A stretch of DNA of 64,000 nt from Papaver somniferum (Eukaryota; Streptophyta; Magnoliopsida; Ranunculales; Papaveraceae): NCBI RefSeq assembly GCF_003573695.1, contig NC_039363.1:149824826-149888825 (forward strand). Direction: 5' to 3'. A program made the position numbers and the translations under genes. The notes under the pieces are model-generated. The model did not search any database, had not been told where the DNA came from, and saw nothing but the letters and a program-made list of their open reading frames with translations. Position 1 is the stretch's first letter; each line of letters starts with the position of its first letter. This document shows, piece after piece, positions 58,933 to 64,000 of the stretch.

Positions 58933-61064
58933 ACCATTGCCCATCATGCATATATATACACAACAAAACATCAACGCCATCACGTATTCGAAAATCATGT
59001 CCCAATAATAACAATACTATTCACATCAAATAAAAATGAATTTAAATGCTTAAGAAAAATAATTTTTAGTTGGTGTTGCGCCTACTTCAAATCGCAATCC
59101 AAAACAACGATATAGAGTACCGATGCAAAGAACCCATACTCAAACTTGCATAATGTATCATTTCCACAGAAAGATGAATAATATAGCACCAAAAATCATC
59201 TACGAGTGACTAGCTTTTGTTCTCCATCACTGTTTCGATTCCAATATATCTTTTCACGGCCGGGAGAAAGCAATACGAAGGCTAAAAAGGAATTGCGGCT
59301 AGCTATCCCCCATGTCTTCCCTTTCTTTTTGTTATCTGTACACTAACCCTAAAAGCAAAATTAATTCGACCTAAAACAAGCCTGGTTGACAACATAAGCA
59401 GAACAAGGCCCACTTGTATATTGGGCCCAATTAACAAAACGGACCTTATAATTATTGTTTGGACCATTTATGATAACTTTGATTATCAGCTTATTACTCT
59501 CTTATATCCGATTTCTGATTTCTTTTCATCTTTCTAACGGCCAAATGGAGGTGATTGCTATGTCAACCTTACAAAACTAAACACCTACCAACTCTTGTCA
59601 AAGTGTCAATCCATTCACATTTTTTTACCAAAACTAATTAAATATAATCAACCAATTACAGAAAAATAATAATTTACATTCTTAATTAGTTATCAGGTTC
59701 CGCCATAATGAAACTACAAGATAAAAATACAGTAACTTACTGAAAAATACTTTTTTGAAATATTACCAAATTATCTTTTTTATAAAAAAAATACCCTTGA
59801 AATTAGGGCGGGTATTACATGGTTGCCCTCTAGTGTCTCTTAGATTTATAACTAGGATATGAATAAGTCTCATAACTGTGTAGATTGATTATTTTTGTTC
59901 AGTATTTATACGTAAAAGATATAAGTTATGGATTATTCATTCAATCATAAATTATCCAATTTATACGAGATTACCCGATGAGTTACACATTGTTACAACC
60001 ACATATTATATGAAAGACTTGGACTTACAACAGATTACAGTTTCTAAACACCTGAAGACTTGGAATGTTTCTTAACTGGTGAAGTATGCTGTAAGGATTC
60101 ACAAGCTCGTCAATGTTATTTGACTGATCAAGAGACGATTAGGTCGCTAATGACTCGATTAATAGAAAAACTTTAATTAATCGAAATTAGTCTAATAATA
60201 ATCTAGACATTAAAACAGTGTCACTAAATAGATCTCGAAAATTTATACGAAATGGACTATTCGAATGCGTCAATCGGATACCCGACGAGGGAAATATGAC
60301 ACTCAGAAGTTTAGAGGCAGAAGTTGACTCGAACGTTAATTGTTGACCTCGAAGTCAAAGTCAGTTTCCGGTCTTCCCTTATTGAATTATGTATCCCATA
60401 GTAATTTGGTCAGGGTGGTAGTAGCAATAGGTGTAAATGAAGTGTAATATAACTAAATATGTAAATTAAGTAAATAATTTGAAGTTATCTTCTCCTAGAA
60501 ATTAAGCAGGTGTGTGGAGTTATGGAGAACAAAGGAGGAGGTGTTAGTTTGGAGAGAAAACAGAAGGGAAAGATAAATTAGTTTTGTTAATATGGATAGT
60601 GATAAAATAGTGGCTAGGAAATCAATAGGAACCAAAACAAATGAGTGGGAAATAACCCGTAGAGAAACAGATCGTGTATTTGGGGAGTTAGTGAGTTCTT
60701 AGAGGAAAAATGAAAACAAGAGTGAATGAGTGAATAGGTTAGGCAGAGGATTTAAGGATAAAAGGAGAAGTGATACTGGTGATGATAGTGAGGGAGAATC
60801 ATGTGAGAAACATATAGTTTGTAAGTAATTGTTGGATTCCCATGTTTAAGGTGTTTATGATGAGAAGGTTGATGAGATGATTATGATGTGACTTGTTAAT
60901 CTAAGGTAATCTTTACAACTGAATTGTGTTGGTTAACAACGTATGGGTAGTAAATAAATATTGAAATAGTTCAAAAACAATTAAGTATATATTCATAGAA
61001 GTCATAATTTCATGTGAGTTTATATGTGTCTCTGCCACAACGAAAATGATCGATTTAAGTTATT
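58933..61064. other. Intergenic DNA with no supported gene
   Basis: AT-rich DNA with no long frame and no terminal repeats that I could pair. 60330-60370 carries TTGACTCGAACG and TTGACCTCGAAGTCAAAGTC, a local inverted GACTT/GACCTC pattern. Remnants of old LTR elements are possible but not demonstrated. Confidence 0.4.
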
Positions 61065-61069
61065 ATTTA

Positions 61070-61591
61070 TGTAGTTGTGAGAAATCCCACAACTAACACC
61101 CCTTCACAATTTGTATAGATCTAAACATATTTTATATAAAAATGATGATAAGAGTGTTAAAATTGTAAACGGACACAAGAATTTTTTACATGGTTCGATC
61201 AATGTGATCTACATCCATGGTTCTTCACTATGATTGTTGAAATTACATAGGTATTACATTTAGAATCTCCATTAATGAGTTTTTGGTATAGCTCTAGATC
61301 TAGTTTTTGGTGATGGAGGAAGAAGATGAGAATATTAAAGATAAGATTCATCTCTCTTTTACAATTATGTGTCCCTCCCTTCTCTCTCTCCTGCCTTTCT
61401 CTTTATATAGGTGTTTACATAGTGGATGACAGCTAACATGTAGTGGAGTACAGCTAATAATGTCTCATGCTCGTGCTACTTTCACCTCACGCTCGTGCTA
61501 CTATTGCCTCACGCTCTTGATGTTGATATTGATGCACAACCTTGTAAAAATGACGCACACTTGATATGTTGTATGATATTTTGCCCCTACA
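61070..61591 (-). mobile_element. Left LTR (3' LTR) of the short element
   Basis: 522 bp, bordered by ATTTA. The minus-strand frame at 61487-61759 crosses the LTR edge and is not a gene. Confidence 0.85.
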
Positions 61592-62337
61592 TTTTGCCTC
61601 TTTTTTATTGAATATTGCTTGAAGAGCGATCTTTAAGGAAAAATCCTCCTTGTTGTAGTTGTTGGAGGAACTACGCGAAAGAATACTAATTTTCAAAAGT
61701 ACGTACTTTCCTCTATTCTTTTGTGAAGTTACGAAGATTTGAGAAGTATGAAGTATCATTCCTTGAAGTATGCGAAGTATGAAGTATCCTTGAAGAAGTA
61801 TAAGAAGTATCCGTCCTTGATTAGAAGTATTGTGAACTAATCATGCGAAACTATTACTCCATGTTCTCTGCCTCATGTTGTGCTGTAATGCAACTAAGAA
61901 TTTAGATTAGTATTCAACATTTCTTTTGTCAAAAATTTTCATTTATGTGCAAGTTCAAATCATTTTTGTTTGTTGATTTCTGTTGTATGACCTGTTTCGT
62001 CTCATTTGATAAATACATCCCATGGAAATGATCCTAATGAGGTCTTATGTATCCTATTGTATACGTCTTACTAGCCCATTGAAGATGTCTTATTTTGTCA
62101 CCTACTACTCTCCATGTGAAATACCATATCATTTGAAGCAAAACAAATATTTAAAAGAAATATTAATAATGAAATATGTGAGATTTTCTCGGTTTTTTGT
62201 AATTATGAAATCTTTCTAATTGTGCGATTGTATCGCATTTTTTAAACCAAATCAAAAACTTTTTATTTGCGGTAAGTAGAATGTTCAAGGAAAGTGGTAC
62301 TTAGCTTTCATGTGATTTGTTGTTGTTATTGTCAATC

Positions 62338-62478
62338 TCGCACGAGAAATACATTGCATGAAGTGTATGGTTTGCTTGTGCGAAGTTGTCGCCCTTGAAC
62401 AAGATAATCGCACGAGAAATACATTTCATAAAGTATATGGTTTTCTTGTGCGAAGCTGTCTCCCTTGAACAAGATAAT
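62338..62478. repeat. 70-bp tandem duplication inside the short element
   Basis: Two copies start TCGCACGAGAAATACATT at 62338 and 62408 and end CCCTTGAACAAGATAA. Confidence 0.85.
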
Positions 62479-62583
62479 TTCGCATTCTTGAAATGTATAA
62501 ATGCCGCACAGCAAAGAAGTATAACTGCTGCACGCTTTCAACTCAGAAATGTATAAATGTCGCATAGTAAAAACATATGCGAG

Positions 62584-63082
62584 AGGCAAGAATTGATCCC
62601 GCGACCTGCTACTTGCATTGTACCGCACTGACCAACTGTGCTGACTCTCTTCTGTGCGAAATAATCAAAGACCGCACACCTTTATCTCATCTTCGCCCTT
62701 AGCTCTTAAAATATAAATACGCGCATGTTGGGATTTGAACGCGCGACGATGAACTCATTAACTTCGCCCTTAATCATCTGTACTGCAGGAACAACGCATA
62801 ACTAATGTTATTATCTTTGCTCTTGCAGTGAATATATATGCGGTAAAAAGAAGTGGGAGGCAAGATTCCAACGCGCGACCACGAACGCACATCCTTCTCT
62901 CTTGACCAACTTTTCAAGCACCTTTATGCGAGGTAAACGCAGCGAGGTAAACACACAACGTTTCTCTCTCGTTCGTTTATTCTCCCTTGTCATTTAACCA
63001 AAAATATGTGAAACCGCGCTAATAAGGAATCGAACCCGTGACCTATTGCTTATTATCTCCAACTTGAACCATATGTGCTAGA
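62584..63082 (-). repeat. Up to four tRNA-like heads in a row
   Basis: On the minus strand, B-box-like sites are GGGTTCGATTCC (63012-63024), a GTTGGAATC variant (~62870), GTTCAAATCCC (~62733) and GGGATCAATTC (~62595). A-box-like text precedes the first (ATGGTTCAAGTTGG) and the last (CAGTTGGTCAGTGCGG). Spacing is ~130-156 bases. None folds convincingly as a mature tRNA gene. Confidence 0.5.
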
Positions 63083-63287
63083 ACTCGTTTGCGATAGAAG
63101 CCGCAGAGCCTTGCCTCTTATCCTTATGTTCGCCCTTCCTTTATTTCTTTCATATTTTCCTTCTTCTCTTGAACATGAAAATCTTCCACTGAAACTTCCA
63201 TTTTTTCTCCGGAACTTTGTAGATCCAGTATGATTTGTTGCAGGTAGGATAAAATCCTTTACTCTCTTTCTATTTCTAGCGCAAAAA

Positions 63288-63807
63288 TATAGTTGTGAGA
63301 AATCCCACAACTAACACCCCTTCACAATTTCTATAGATCTAAACACATTTTATATAAAAATGATGATCAGAGTGTCAAAATTGTAAAAGAACACAAGGAT
63401 TTTTTACATGGTTCGATCAATGTGATCTACATCCATGGTTCTTCACTATGATTGTTGAAATTACATAGGTATTACATTTAGAATCTCCATTAATGGGTTT
63501 TTGATAGAGCTCTAGATCTAGTTTTTGGTGATGGAGGAAGAATATGAGAATACTAAAGATAAGATTCCTCTCTCTTTTACAATTATGTGTCCCTCCTTTT
63601 CTCTCTCCTACCTTTCTCTTATATAAGTGTTTACATAGTGGATGACAGATAACATGCAGTGGAGTACAATTAATAATGTATCATGCTCGTGTTACTTTCA
63701 CCTCACGCTCATGCTACTATTGCCTCACTCTCTTGATGTTGATATTGACACACAACCTTGTACAAATGACGCACACTTGATATGTTGTGCGATATTTTAC
63801 CCCTGTA
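63288..63807 (-). mobile_element. Right LTR (5' LTR) of the short element
   Basis: 520 bp. Both terminal dinucleotides differ from the left copy by transitions, as expected from decay after insertion. ATTTA follows at 63808. The frame at 63642-63845 is LTR-derived. Confidence 0.85.
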
Positions 63808-63812
63808 ATTTA

Positions 63813-64000
63813 GACTTTTATCAAAGAATGAGACTTTTAGATTAGTCTCTTATCTTTCTATAGAGATTGAGTTTGCTCGATTTAGATAATCCTGGAATTA
63901 GTTATGAATTTTCAAAGTTTAGTTGTTTCGACAGAAATTCTGGAGAGCAGCAATGATTTAGCGACAAACATACTTTTCTAGGTATCTTCGGATTGGAATT
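63813..64000. other. Flanking DNA, nothing recognised
   Basis: AT-rich single-copy-looking sequence with no frame of note. Confidence 0.4.

Larger units (their letters stand above)
61070..63807 (-). mobile_element. Short non-autonomous LTR retrotransposon (2.7 kb)
   Basis: LTRs at 61070-61591 and 63288-63807 are ~95% alike, with termini TGTAG...CTACA (mutated to TATAG...CTGTA in the right copy) and a perfect ATTTA duplication at 61065-61069 and 63808-63812. On the minus strand the base run TTTTTGCGCTAGAAATAG after the right LTR resembles the TGGCGCTAGAA-type primer site, and AAAAAAGAGGCAAAA before the left LTR is a polypurine tract, so the element is antisense. The 1.7-kb interior has no gag or pol. 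Confidence 0.85.

Noticed and set aside
58640..59600. Solo LTR starting TGTGACGGTC
   Set aside because: A TG start after GTCAT is tempting, but no matching end and duplication could be found.
61487..61759. Minus-strand 90-aa frame
   Set aside because: It crosses the LTR boundary of the short element and has no domain.
63010..63082. Possible tRNA gene on the minus strand
   Set aside because: The B-box is good, but I could not form a consistent acceptor stem and anticodon arm.

Overview
The window looks like repeat-dense nuclear DNA of a flowering plant, most likely a eudicot. The evidence is GT-AG introns, a plant-type GNAT acetyltransferase gene, Copia and Tat/Ogre-like Ty3/Gypsy LTR retrotransposons, Helitrons, tRNA-derived SINE heads and a plant mobile domain (PMD) gene. 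The species cannot be fixed from sequence alone. No rRNA gene, canonical tRNA gene, CRISPR array or prokaryotic operon is visible. Most open frames are transposon debris or chance.

Layout. 1-19202 is a tangle of LTR elements from three families. Family B is Copia-like with ~2.8 kb LTRs and an initiator-Met primer-binding site. Family A is Copia-like with ~2.5 kb LTRs and the same primer site. Family D is Tat-like Gypsy. A solo B LTR (13156-17959) sits antisense inside another B LTR with target duplication CTCTT. It is itself interrupted by a Tat-like solo LTR (15595-17570, duplication CTTAT) that carries a 69-bp minisatellite.

19203-24000 is the only clear genic island. It holds an unrecognised small gene on the minus strand and a seven-exon GNAT-family acetyltransferase gene on the plus strand that shows signs of decay.

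24003-52790 is one nested stack. A Gypsy-type LTR was split by a complete family A element (26597-52672, duplication AGATT). The 3' LTR of that element was then split by a Helitron (33156-36331, inserted between A and T) and by a 14.5-kb Tat-like element (36852-51334). The Tat-like element keeps gag, a protease and the integrase tail, has lost the reverse transcriptase and integrase core, and carries an antisense multi-exon PMD gene with its own TATA-like box.

52790-64000 holds the 3' terminus of a second Helitron, duplicated CA-rich blocks, and a decayed non-LTR retrotransposon (about 55037-57690). That element carries a reverse transcriptase followed by a zinc knuckle and a restriction-like endonuclease domain, and is bracketed by two copies of a tRNA-headed SINE. 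A second, inverted and 5'-truncated copy lies at about 57997-58193. At 58743-58932 there are four stem-loops with the same loop and covarying stems. At 61070-63807 there is a short non-autonomous LTR element (duplication ATTTA) containing up to four tRNA-like heads.

Working together: the mobile elements show a readable order of insertion. None carries a full set of intact proteins, so any movement would depend on proteins supplied from elsewhere in the genome.
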